Source: Oricola cellulosilytica
Lineage (GTDB): Bacteria > Pseudomonadota > Alphaproteobacteria > Rhizobiales > Rhizobiaceae
Length of the DNA stretch: 64,000 bases
Assembly (NCBI RefSeq): GCF_019966575.1
Contig: NZ_JAINFK010000007.1
Coordinates: 62,001 to 126,000, forward strand
Reading direction: 5' to 3'
The position numbers and the translations under genes were made by a program. The notes under the pieces were generated by a model. The model was not told the origin of the DNA and did no database searches. It saw only the letters and a program-made list of their open reading frames with translations. Positions 1 through 7,349 of this stretch are shown one piece after another (position 1 is the first letter of the stretch; every line of letters starts with the position of its first letter).

Positions 1-118
1 GCAGTTTGCCGGTCGCCTTGGTGAAGGGCACCTTGGCGGAATTGACGAGGTCATAGACCTTGCGTTCCTTGATGCGCAACAACTCGGCGAGTTCGCGCGT
101 GGTCAGAAAATCGGGCAT
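1..118 (-). CDS. Helix-turn-helix DNA-binding protein, 5' end only (truncated by window edge)
   Basis: Only the first 39 codons are inside the window, reading from the ATG at 118 towards position 1. The peptide begins MPDFLTTRELAELLRIKERK and continues VYDLVNSAKVPFTKATGKL. This is the pattern of the small excisionase/MerR-like helix-turn-helix (HTH_17): a 'TREVAELL' helix, a 'K.R.VY.L' recognition helix and a following 'P..K..GK' wing. In many proteobacteria this domain is fused to a periplasmic-binding-protein-like domain in molybdate-type regulators, but that part, if present, lies outside the window. It is divergent from the Lrp-type gene at 272. The fold is well supported and the function is not. 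Confidence 0.55.
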   Translation of the reverse strand, partial: MPDFLTTRELAELLRIKERKVYDLVNSAKVPFTKATGKL

Positions 119-271
119 TCATCCGTCCCGGTTGAATCTCGCCTGATGTTGCACAGCATGATCCGCGCGGCAATCCGGTCATGGGGATGCATCCTGCGGC
201 AAAGCTTGAACTCGGGCATATTTTCATTAGGACTGAGGGCGTTCACCCCTGCCAGCCATGAGGTCCCATCG

Positions 272-508
272 ATGAACTGCGTTTTCGTGCAACTGCGGTG
301 CATGCCGGGACAGACCTACAAGGTTGCGGAGAAGCTTTACGACCGCGAGATCGCATCGGAGCTTTACTCCACGAGTGGCGACTTCGATCTATTGATGAAG
401 CTCTACATTCCGGAAGAAGAGGATGTCGGCAAGTTCATCAACGACAACATCCTCGACATAGACGGAATTTCCCGGTCTCTTACGACGCTCACATTCAGGG
501 CATTCTGA
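272..508 (+). CDS. Stand-alone Lrp/AsnC ligand-binding (RAM) domain protein
   Basis: This 78-residue protein (MNCVFVQLRCMPGQTYKVAE...) corresponds to the C-terminal ligand-binding/oligomerisation domain of Lrp/AsnC regulators, without the N-terminal helix-turn-helix. Visible features are the opening beta strand 'VFVQLRCMPG', the central 'YSTSGDFDLLMKLYI' strand pair and the closing 'ISRSLTTLTF' strand. I chose the ATG at 272 because it starts exactly at the domain; the reading frame is open further upstream but shows no family similarity. The stop is two bases before the start of the hydrolase gene at 511, so the two are almost certainly co-transcribed. Lone RAM proteins are known in bacteria and archaea as small-molecule sensors or partners of full-length Lrp proteins. 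A role in sensing a tryptophan metabolite is inference from the neighbour. Confidence 0.75.
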   Translation: MNCVFVQLRCMPGQTYKVAEKLYDREIASELYSTSGDFDLLMKLYIPEEEDVGKFINDNILDIDGISRSLTTLTFRAF

Positions 509-510
509 CG

Positions 511-1329
511 ATGCCGCTCTTCCGTGTGGAGGACTGGGACGACGCCTATGCCAATGGCGCCAACATCCCGGGCGGAGACCGCTGGCCGGATGCATGGGTG
601 CAGCCTGCCGCCGATTTTCGTGATCGTCTGGCCGACAAGATCCTTGATCTTCGCTACGGCGAGAACTCGCGGGAGGTCATGGACCTGTTCCGTCCCGCAG
701 GCACCTCCAGAGGCCTGATGGTCTTTGTGCATGGCGGATTCTGGCTCCGGCTGGACAAATCCTACTGGTCGCACCTGGCGGGCGGAGCGGTGGCCCGCGG
801 CTGGACGGTTGCCATGCCGTCCTATCCGCTTTGTCCGGAAGTTCGCGTGCGCGACATAGCGCGTTCGATCGCCCGGGCGGTTGAAGCAGCTGCGTCAGAG
901 GTTGACGGGCCGATCCGTCTTTCGGGTCATTCCGCCGGCGGTCACCTGGTGACGCGGCTCGTCAGCGAGGGGACGGCCCTGGAGGCCTCCGTTCTCGGCC
1001 GTGTCGAGAGGATTGTTTCGATCTCCGGCGTGCACGATCTCCGGCCGCTGCTGCGCACGGCGATGAACGAGACAATCGGCCTCGACGCGGAGGAAGCCGC
1101 CGCGGAGAGCCCCGCGCTGCTGAAACCGGTTCGCGACATTTCGGTGATCTGCTGGGTTGGTGCAAACGAACGCTCCGAATTCGTCCGCCAGAATTCGCTG
1201 CTCGCCAATGTCTGGCGCGGCCTCGGCCTGGCCACCGAAGCGGTGGAGGAGCCGGACCGGCACCATTTCGACGTCATCGACGGGCTGGCCGAGCCGGACT
1301 CTCCGATTGCGAGCACACTACTGGATTAA
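511..1329 (+). CDS. Alpha/beta hydrolase, probable kynurenine formamidase (arylformamidase, AFMID type)
   Basis: A 272-residue alpha/beta hydrolase. Residues 74-78 are the oxyanion-hole motif HGGFW and residues 139-144 are the nucleophile elbow GHSAGG, with Ser141 as nucleophile. A late 'DRHHF' supplies the likely catalytic histidine. HGG(F/Y)W followed by GHSAGG is the signature of the esterase-like N-formylkynurenine formamidases, which convert N-formylkynurenine to kynurenine plus formate. They are unrelated to the metal-dependent KynB. Tryptophan 2,3-dioxygenase, which makes the substrate, is encoded in this window at 47554, supporting the call. The gene follows a RAM-domain gene by two bases and overlaps the convergent mscS gene by four bases. 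A general carboxylesterase of the same fold is the alternative. The start is ATG 511, just after the upstream stop; upstream in-frame codons have no homology. Confidence 0.65.
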   Translation: MPLFRVEDWDDAYANGANIPGGDRWPDAWVQPAADFRDRLADKILDLRYGENSREVMDLFRPAGTSRGLMVFVHGGFWLRLDKSYWSHLAGGAVARGWTVAMPSYPLCPEVRVRDIARSIARAVEAAASEVDGPIRLSGHSAGGHLVTRLVSEGTALEASVLGRVERIVSISGVHDLRPLLRTAMNETIGLDAEEAAAESPALLKPVRDISVICWVGANERSEFVRQNSLLANVWRGLGLATEAVEEPDRHHFDVIDGLAEPDSPIASTLLD

Positions 1330-3023
1330 CTCTCGGAAGCTATCTGCGGCGCTTTGCCGTTCGCGCCCTGAAGCCGCAGACTAGGCCACCATTCTGGCTT
1401 GTTTTCGCGAATCCAGTCGCCCATCTTCTCGCTCAGCCTCACATGCATCAGCCATGCGTCCGTCGGATTGGACGCGGTTGCGTAAAAGCTGATCTTCTGG
1501 GTCGTCTGCGAATACTCTTCGACCGTGACCCTGAGCATTTCGTCGGGCATTACGTCCTCGTCCTCCTTTGTCAGATTTTCGAAGACCTCACGAAGGATTT
1601 GAGGTTCGGCCGAAAGATCGAGTTCGAGCGTGAATGTCCGGGTCGATTTGGCGTCGATCATCGTCCAGTTCTCGAAGGGCTGGGAGATGAAGTGCTTAAC
1701 CGGCACGATAAGCCGCCGTTGGTCCCAGCAACGCAGCGTGATGTAGGTGTAGTAGATCGACTCCACATATGCCCAGCGGCCTTCATACTGAACCGCGTCC
1801 CCGATCCGGATCGGCTTGGCGATGGCGATCTGGAGGCTGGCGAGGATGTTTCCCAACACGGTCTGACCTGCGATCCCCAGCACAACCGTAGCGACACCGG
1901 CGGATGCAAGAAGCGAAAGGCCAATGTTATCGAACAGGTTCAGGTTGATGAGGATAAGCAGGATGCTGATGACGACCGCGGTCAGCAGGACATAACGGCG
2001 CAATGCATAGATGTTCGTATAGAGATGGCGCCGCTCCGAGTCCTCCTCGGCATCGATTTCCCCAACGTACCGCTCGGTGACTACCTCCAGTGTCGCGTCA
2101 ATGGCGTTGAGCACGGCGAACGTGATGCTGAAGATTATTGTTGCTAGGAGCAGAGGAGACAGAACCGTCGAGATCAGGCTCGAAAAGGTGAAGAGCGTCT
2201 GGGAGGCGTACTGAAGCACGATCGCCGAGATCGCCAGGGCGAGCGGGGCCCGCGTCCGGTCCGCCGCCCGGTTGATCCACGGAATTGAAACCCTTGTGCC
2301 GATGGCCCCCACCGCGCGGCTCACGACAAAATAGATGCCTGCGCCGACGAGGAGAACGAGCGGAAGCGCGAAGATCTCCCAGAGACGCAGCCCGTCCGCA
2401 ATCTCGCCCGTCAGGCCGGGCGGGATGTTGCGCTCGATCCATCCAGGGCCAAACCGTCGGTGCAGCCGCGGTATCTCCTTGACCGTCTGGTCCGCGAATA
2501 CCCAGACCGGGTCGCCATCATTGGGCTTGACCCGGTTGAGCCGGATGACAACAGGTCTTTGTTCCGTTCGCAACTCCGCCAAGGAGATGCTCCGGCGCGA
2601 CTTGCCGGCGAAGGGATGACTTTCCGGCAGGTCGTCATCGATCGCGTCGGGCCGGTCCGGAAGGTCTCCCCAGTCAATGACGACGCGGCGTTGTATAACC
2701 TCTGCCAGCATTCGCGCGAGACGTGCACCACGCTCCGCCTGAAGCTGTACGTCGACCCCGCTGAGATTCAGCGTATGCGCCGCGTCGCGGTATCGTCCCG
2801 AAGTTGTCAACCTAAGAAAACTGTCGACGGTGTCCCTCGGTGTCTGCAGAGCAACCGCGTCGGGGCGGTCGCCCAATCCCGGATTGAGTGCTTCGATTTC
2901 GAAAGCGAGGACCGGATCGCCTTCCGGCTGTGCGGTTGTGACGGCAGTCAGGACCAAGGAAAGCGTCAGTGCGACGCCAAACAAGAGAACTGTTCCTCGA
3001 AGCGAAAGCGCGAAAGTCACCAC
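1326..3023 (-). CDS. Mechanosensitive ion channel, MscS family
   Basis: A 565-residue inner-membrane channel. The N-terminus has a signal/TM segment (LLFGVALTLSLVLTAVTTA) and a roughly 180-residue periplasmic domain, followed by several TM helices. The MscS pore/beta module comes next: the glycine/alanine-rich pore helix ('GLSLLASAGVATVVLGIAGQ') and then 'PIRIGDAVQYEGRWAYVESI' and 'RLIVPVKHFISQPFENWT', which form the MscS beta domain. Such channels open under membrane tension to release solutes in hypo-osmotic shock. The protein is larger than E. coli MscS (286 aa) because of the N-terminal extension. The chosen start is GTG at 3023; an out-of-frame ATG overlaps it. The gene stands alone and converges on the kynurenine-formamidase-like gene with a 4-bp overlap. 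Confidence 0.9.
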   Translation of the reverse strand: MVTFALSLRGTVLLFGVALTLSLVLTAVTTAQPEGDPVLAFEIEALNPGLGDRPDAVALQTPRDTVDSFLRLTTSGRYRDAAHTLNLSGVDVQLQAERGARLARMLAEVIQRRVVIDWGDLPDRPDAIDDDLPESHPFAGKSRRSISLAELRTEQRPVVIRLNRVKPNDGDPVWVFADQTVKEIPRLHRRFGPGWIERNIPPGLTGEIADGLRLWEIFALPLVLLVGAGIYFVVSRAVGAIGTRVSIPWINRAADRTRAPLALAISAIVLQYASQTLFTFSSLISTVLSPLLLATIIFSITFAVLNAIDATLEVVTERYVGEIDAEEDSERRHLYTNIYALRRYVLLTAVVISILLILINLNLFDNIGLSLLASAGVATVVLGIAGQTVLGNILASLQIAIAKPIRIGDAVQYEGRWAYVESIYYTYITLRCWDQRRLIVPVKHFISQPFENWTMIDAKSTRTFTLELDLSAEPQILREVFENLTKEDEDVMPDEMLRVTVEEYSQTTQKISFYATASNPTDAWLMHVRLSEKMGDWIRENKPEWWPSLRLQGANGKAPQIASES

Positions 3024-3101
3024 ATAGCTCTCCTGCAGGGACGGACGATCGCGCGGAGTTCCGAGGCTGACGCGCGACCGTTTTCAACGCAGATAGCCTA
3101 C

Positions 3102-3431
3102 CTAGGCGTATCTGAAAACGAAAACGGTCCAGATTGCGCAGAACGCCAGCGGCCACCAGAGCGGCGTCCCGAAAAAGAACAACCATGCGATGAAGATGAA
3201 CGCGCTTCCGAGAAGGGAAATGAACAGGCGGTCGCCGCGCGTGGTGTCGATTGCAAATATCCCGCGGCGCGGGGCTCCGCCTGGCGCGTAGAACTCCCAG
3301 ACACCCATCGCGGCAATGCTAAGAAAGATGAACAGGAAGAAGGCGATTGTCGCACGTGTCCAGGCCATCCAGGAGCCAAGCGGCTCCGTCCACCATTGAA
3401 CGCTGAAAAGAACGGCGTCTTCCACAGTCAT
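3102..3431 (-). CDS. glpU: DUF2160 small membrane protein of the glycerol ABC transporter
   Basis: A 109-residue protein (MTVEDAVLFSVQWWTEPLGSW) with about three hydrophobic helices ('TIAFFLFIFLSIAAMGVW', 'LFISLLGSAFIFIAWLFFF', 'WWPLAFCAIWTVFVF'). It matches the DUF2160 family, which occurs at the end of rhizobial-type glycerol ABC transporter operons, where it is named GlpU. Its biochemical role is unknown; an accessory membrane subunit is a reasonable guess. The ATG at 3431 overlaps the glpQ stop (ATGA), which fixes the start. It is the last gene of the glpVSTPQU operon. Confidence 0.8.
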   Translation of the reverse strand: MTVEDAVLFSVQWWTEPLGSWMAWTRATIAFFLFIFLSIAAMGVWEFYAPGGAPRRGIFAIDTTRGDRLFISLLGSAFIFIAWLFFFGTPLWWPLAFCAIWTVFVFRYA

Positions 3432-4228
3432 ACCCTCCCCAGGGCGAAGCCCTTGGCGATGTAGTTTCGCACGAAGTAAATAACAATCGCACCGGGTATG
3501 ATCGTCAGGGTTCCGGCCGCTGCGAGCAGACCCAGTTCGTATCCGGAAGACGATGCGGTCTTGGTCATAGTCGCCGCGATGGGTTTCGCCGCCACAGCGG
3601 TGAGTGTTTTCGCGAGGAGCAATTCGACCCACGAGAACATGAAGCAGAAGAAGGCTGCGACGCCGATGCCCGCCGCGATGGTGGGGATAAAGATTTTCAC
3701 GAAGAAAGCCGGGAACGAATACCCGTCCACATAGGCCGTCTCGTCCAGTTGCTTCGGAACACCGGACATGAAGCCTTCGAGGATCCAGACCGCCAATGGA
3801 ATATTGAACAGGGTGTGTGCAAGCGCGACCGCGAGATGGGTGTCGAAGATGCCAATTGCCGAGTAGAGCTGGAAGAAGGGCAGGGCGAACACTGCGGCAG
3901 GCGCCATGCGGTTGGTAAGCAGCCAGAAGAACAGGTGCTTGTCGCCGAGAAACCGGTAACGCGAGAAGGCATAGGCGGCGGGCAAGGCGACCGCGACCGA
4001 CAGAACGGTATTGATCGTCACGTAAATGATCGAATTGACGTAGCCCATGTACCAGGTCGGATCAGTGAAGATCGTCCGGTAATTATCGAGCGTCACGCTC
4101 TGCGGCCAAAGAGTGAACGAGCCCAGGATTTCGTTTGTCGTCTTGAACGACATGCTGACCAGCCAGTAGATCGGCAGCATCAGGAAGATGATGTAAATGG
4201 TAGGGATAACCCACGAGAAGCGCTTCAT
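3428..4228 (-). CDS. glpQ: Glycerol ABC transporter permease GlpQ
   Basis: A 266-residue MalG-type permease with an N-terminal TM helix (WVIPTIYIIFLMLPIYWLVS) and about five more. The EAA loop that docks on the ATPase is near residue 170 ('LDETAYVDGYSFPAFFVKIFIP'; the usual EAA-G core reads ETAYVDGYS). It forms the inner-membrane channel with GlpP. The start at ATG 4228 shares one base with the glpP stop (TGATG), showing translational coupling; longer upstream reading has no permease features. The substrate assignment rests on the operon: a long solute-binding protein, two non-identical ATPases, a DUF2160 protein and a DeoR regulator form the rhizobial glycerol system. No glpK or glpD is present in the window. 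Confidence 0.85.
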   Translation of the reverse strand: MKRFSWVIPTIYIIFLMLPIYWLVSMSFKTTNEILGSFTLWPQSVTLDNYRTIFTDPTWYMGYVNSIIYVTINTVLSVAVALPAAYAFSRYRFLGDKHLFFWLLTNRMAPAAVFALPFFQLYSAIGIFDTHLAVALAHTLFNIPLAVWILEGFMSGVPKQLDETAYVDGYSFPAFFVKIFIPTIAAGIGVAAFFCFMFSWVELLLAKTLTAVAAKPIAATMTKTASSSGYELGLLAAAGTLTIIPGAIVIYFVRNYIAKGFALGRV

Positions 4229-5091
4229 CACTGGTCCTCGTTTCGCGTCATGACGGTGTAGAAAATCCAGCTCATCAGCAAGATCACCAGGAAGTAGACG
4301 AGAGACATTGCTGCAGCCGGACCGAGATCGAACTGGCCGAGCGCGATCTTCACCAGGTCGATCGAAAGCAGCGTCGTCGAATTGCCCGGGCCTCCTCCTG
4401 TTAGCACCGACGGTTCGGTATAGATGTTGAAAGAGTCCATGAAGCGCAGGAGGATCGCGATCGTGAGCACGCGCTTCATTTTCGGCAACTGGATGTAGCG
4501 GAAAATCGACCAACTGCTGGCCCCGTCAATCTTGGCGGCCTGATAGTAGGCGTCGGGGATGGAGACCAGGCCTGCATAGGCAAGCAGCACGACGAGCGAC
4601 GTCCAGTGCCACACATCCATCAATATCAGCGTGAACCAGGCATCGCCCGGCTGACGCGTATAATTGTAGTCGAACCCCATGACGTTCAGTGTCTTGCCGA
4701 GCAGCCCGATTTCCGGGAGGCCGAAGATGTTCCACATCGCGCCGACGACGTTCCAGGGGATCAGCAGCGGCATCGCCATCAGAACAAGACAAACCGAAAC
4801 CCAGGGTCCCTTGCGCGGCATGGCCAACGCAATGATCACACCGAGTGGAACCTCGATTGCCAGAATGGTGAAGGTGAAGGTGAGCTGTCGACCCAGTGAA
4901 GCGTGAAACCGGCTCGATGTGAGAACTTCTTCGAACCAGGCGATGCCCGCCCAGAAGAAGATGTTGTCGCCGAAGGTCTCCTGAACCGAATAGTTCACCA
5001 CGGTCATCAGCGGGACGATTGCATTGAAGGCAACCAGCACCAGGACCGGAAGGACGAAGAACCAGGCCTTTTGGTTGACAGTCTTGTTCAT
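4228..5091 (-). CDS. glpP: Glycerol ABC transporter permease GlpP
   Basis: A 287-residue MalF-type inner-membrane permease starting MNKTVNQKAWFFVLPVLVLV. It has about six TM helices and a typical EAA loop ('IPDAYYQAAKIDGASSWSIFRYIQLP', near residues 190-215). It partners GlpQ to form the translocation path for glycerol. The ATG at 5091 overlaps the glpT stop (ATGA) and its own stop overlaps the glpQ start, so the operon is tightly coupled. The binding-protein-dependent sugar/polyol permease family is certain; the glycerol substrate is inferred from operon composition. Confidence 0.85.
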   Translation of the reverse strand: MNKTVNQKAWFFVLPVLVLVAFNAIVPLMTVVNYSVQETFGDNIFFWAGIAWFEEVLTSSRFHASLGRQLTFTFTILAIEVPLGVIIALAMPRKGPWVSVCLVLMAMPLLIPWNVVGAMWNIFGLPEIGLLGKTLNVMGFDYNYTRQPGDAWFTLILMDVWHWTSLVVLLAYAGLVSIPDAYYQAAKIDGASSWSIFRYIQLPKMKRVLTIAILLRFMDSFNIYTEPSVLTGGGPGNSTTLLSIDLVKIALGQFDLGPAAAMSLVYFLVILLMSWIFYTVMTRNEDQ

Positions 5092-6164
5092 GACGCCGCA
5101 TTCCTCCCGCACAACCAGCCATCGCGGTACAATCGGGTGCTTGAGGGATCGAACGCGATCCTGGCGTTCTCCGCCGGAATTTCCGTTCCTTCGCGCACAA
5201 GCATCTTCAGTCTCGAGGCGCCACACTCAATGTCGGCAACGCTGAAGCGGCCGGCGTCGCTCACGCGTGTGACGCGGGCGTCTAGACCGTCGGGAGCGAA
5301 AGTGACGTATTCCGGTCGGACACCAAGTTCGGCTTGGCCTGGCGACACGCCCGCTGCATTTACAGCTTCGATTCTGCGGCCGGCAAAAATCGCCTCGCCG
5401 TTTTCGACAGTACAAGGCAGGACATTCATGCCAGGCGAGCCGATGAAGTGCCCGACAAACGTATGCTGCGGTACTTCGAAAAGTTCCTCCGGCGTCCCGA
5501 TCTGCACGACTTCGCCGACATTCATTACGACCACCTTGTCGGCAAAGGTCAGCGCCTCGGTCTGATCGTGGGTGACGTAGATCATCGTGTTGCTGACACG
5601 GTGATGCAATTCTTTAAGCTTCGAGCGGAGCTGGAACTTCAGGTGCGGATCGATGACCGTGAGCGGCTCGTCGAACAGGATCGCGTTGACGTCCTCACGT
5701 ACCAAGCCGCGTCCGAGCGAGATTTTCTGTTTTCCGTCGGCCGTGAGCCCCGAGGCCCTCTTGGACAGGGTCGCGGAAAGATCCGTCATCTCGGCGACTT
5801 CCTCGACCCGTTTGCGTACGATGTCCTCAGCCACTCCGCGATTGCGGAGCGGGAAAGCCAGATTATCGTAGACAGTCATCGTGTCGTAAACGACCGGGAA
5901 CTGGAACACCTGCGCGATGTGCCTCTGTTCAGGAGGGAGCGCAGTTACTTCCACATCATCGAATAAAACAGCACCGTGCGATGGTGTGAGCAGGCCAGAA
6001 ATAATGTTTAAAAGTGTGGTCTTCCCGCATCCCGAGGGTCCGAGAAGGGCATAGGCTCCCCCATCGTCCCACTCCAGGTTGAGCTCCTTCAGTGCCCAAT
6101 CCGCATCAGATGAGGGATTGGGCATGTAGCTGTGGGCGAGACCGGAAAGATTGATTTTGGCCAT
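5088..6164 (-). CDS. glpT: Glycerol ABC transporter ATP-binding protein GlpT (degenerate signature motif)
   Basis: A 358-residue MalK-type ATPase. It has a canonical Walker A (GPSGCGKTT, about residues 43-51), Walker B ('AILFDEPL'), a switch histidine in 'YVTHDQTEAL' and a C-terminal regulatory OB-type region. The ABC signature, normally LSGGQ, reads 'SGLTADGKQKISLGR', so the Ser-Gly-Gly core is lost. The partner GlpS shows the reverse pattern, with a normal signature and an altered switch region. The pair therefore probably forms a heterodimer with one canonical and one degenerate ATP site. Start ATG 6164 lies one base after the glpS stop and the gene overlaps glpP by 4 bp. The substrate is inferred from the operon. 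Confidence 0.87.
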   Translation of the reverse strand: MAKINLSGLAHSYMPNPSSDADWALKELNLEWDDGGAYALLGPSGCGKTTLLNIISGLLTPSHGAVLFDDVEVTALPPEQRHIAQVFQFPVVYDTMTVYDNLAFPLRNRGVAEDIVRKRVEEVAEMTDLSATLSKRASGLTADGKQKISLGRGLVREDVNAILFDEPLTVIDPHLKFQLRSKLKELHHRVSNTMIYVTHDQTEALTFADKVVVMNVGEVVQIGTPEELFEVPQHTFVGHFIGSPGMNVLPCTVENGEAIFAGRRIEAVNAAGVSPGQAELGVRPEYVTFAPDGLDARVTRVSDAGRFSVADIECGASRLKMLVREGTEIPAENARIAFDPSSTRLYRDGWLCGRNAAS

Positions 6165-6165
6165 G

Positions 6166-7245
6166 TCAGTGCTCTGTGTGCCCGCCGCCCGCGGCGACGA
6201 GTTTTCCGTTGGTGTCGAAATAGAAGCACCGCGAGACATCGGCGTAGAGGACGGCACGCTCTCCAGCGTCAAACGGGTGCACACCGTGCGAGAGCGAAAC
6301 CCAGGAATCGCCGTAAGCATCGAAATGGATCATGCTTTCCGAACCACTGAGTTCAGCCACCTTTACAGTGCCCTCGATGGCGACCGCCTCAGGGTCTCTC
6401 GTAATCGGCGAAATGTGATGAGGCCGGATGCCGATTGTGTAGGCTCCATCGGGAAGTCCGGCGGGCGCCGTCCAAGTGACGTTCTCATTCATCAGAATGC
6501 GCCCCTCGGTTTTGCGGACGTTCGCGGTGTTGATCGGCGGTTCGGAGAAGACCATAGCGCTGGTGAGGTCGCGGGGATGGCGGTAAATCTTTCCGGTCGC
6601 GCCAAAATCGGTGACGCGTCCTTCGTACAAAGCTGCGGTCTTGCCGCCGAAAAGCAGTGCCTCGGATGGTTCTGTCGTGGCGTATACGACCACGCAATTG
6701 CGCTGGCCGAAGATGCGGGGAAGTTCGTCGCGCAACTCCTCCCGTAGTTTGAAGTCGAGATTCGCCAACGGTTCGTCGAGCAGGATCAGGTCTGAGTCCT
6801 TGACCATCGCACGAGCCATTGCAGTGCGCTGCTGTTGGCCACCGGAAAGTTCGGAGGGGCGGCGATCGAGCATTGCGGAGATTTTCATGAGTTCGGCCAT
6901 CGCGCCGACACGTTTTTTTATCTCGTCCTCCGAATGGCGCGCCACGCGTAAAGGGGATGCGATGTTATCGAAGACGGTCATGTTCGGATAGTTGATGAAC
7001 TGCTGATAAACCATTGACACGTTGCGCTTTTGTACCGGTCTTCCGGTCACATTCACGTCGTCGAACCAGATTTCGCCGGTGGTCGGTTTCTCAAGTCCGG
7101 CCATGAGCTGCATGAGGGTGGTCTTGCCAGCGAGGGTGGTGCCGAGGAGGGTATTGAAGCTACCGCGTTCCAATACAAGATCGGTGGGATAAACATGCGT
7201 TTCCCCGGCAACTCGTTTCCCAACCTGTTTCAACTCAAGCGCCAT
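6166..7245 (-). CDS. glpS: Glycerol ABC transporter ATP-binding protein GlpS (altered switch histidine)
   Basis: A 359-residue MalK-like ATPase starting MALELKQVGKRV. Walker A is atypical (GTTLAGKTT: the small residues are replaced but the catalytic Lys-Thr is kept). The signature is canonical (LSGGQQQRTAMARAM) and Walker B is intact ('LILLDEPLANLD'). The position of the switch histidine carries threonine ('VVYATTEPSEALLF' instead of '..THD..EA'). Paired with GlpT, its signature should complete the functional ATP site. The ATG at 7245 was chosen because the conserved N-terminal strand starts there. An intergenic hairpin (7301-7324) separates it from glpV. Confidence 0.87.
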   Translation of the reverse strand: MALELKQVGKRVAGETHVYPTDLVLERGSFNTLLGTTLAGKTTLMQLMAGLEKPTTGEIWFDDVNVTGRPVQKRNVSMVYQQFINYPNMTVFDNIASPLRVARHSEDEIKKRVGAMAELMKISAMLDRRPSELSGGQQQRTAMARAMVKDSDLILLDEPLANLDFKLREELRDELPRIFGQRNCVVVYATTEPSEALLFGGKTAALYEGRVTDFGATGKIYRHPRDLTSAMVFSEPPINTANVRKTEGRILMNENVTWTAPAGLPDGAYTIGIRPHHISPITRDPEAVAIEGTVKVAELSGSESMIHFDAYGDSWVSLSHGVHPFDAGERAVLYADVSRCFYFDTNGKLVAAGGGHTEH

Positions 7246-7300
7246 CAATGCCCCCAACCGGCCGGTCGTCCAACTATAACAGATGTTTTGGATCGCGTTC

Positions 7301-7324
7301 GCCCGGCGCAAGGCTGCGCCGGGC
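7301..7324 (-). promoter_or_regulatory. Stable intercistronic hairpin between glpV and glpS
   Basis: A perfect 10-bp GC-rich inverted repeat (7301-7310 and 7315-7324) with a 4-nt loop lies 25 bases after the glpV stop and 55 bases before the glpS start. No T-run follows it in the direction of transcription, so it is not a standard intrinsic terminator. Its position, directly after the solute-binding-protein gene, is where RNA-stabilising or partially terminating hairpins let binding proteins be made in excess over membrane subunits, as in malE-malF. That role is inference. Confidence 0.6.
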
Positions 7325-7349
7325 ATGATTTATAGCGTACTGGCTGCGA

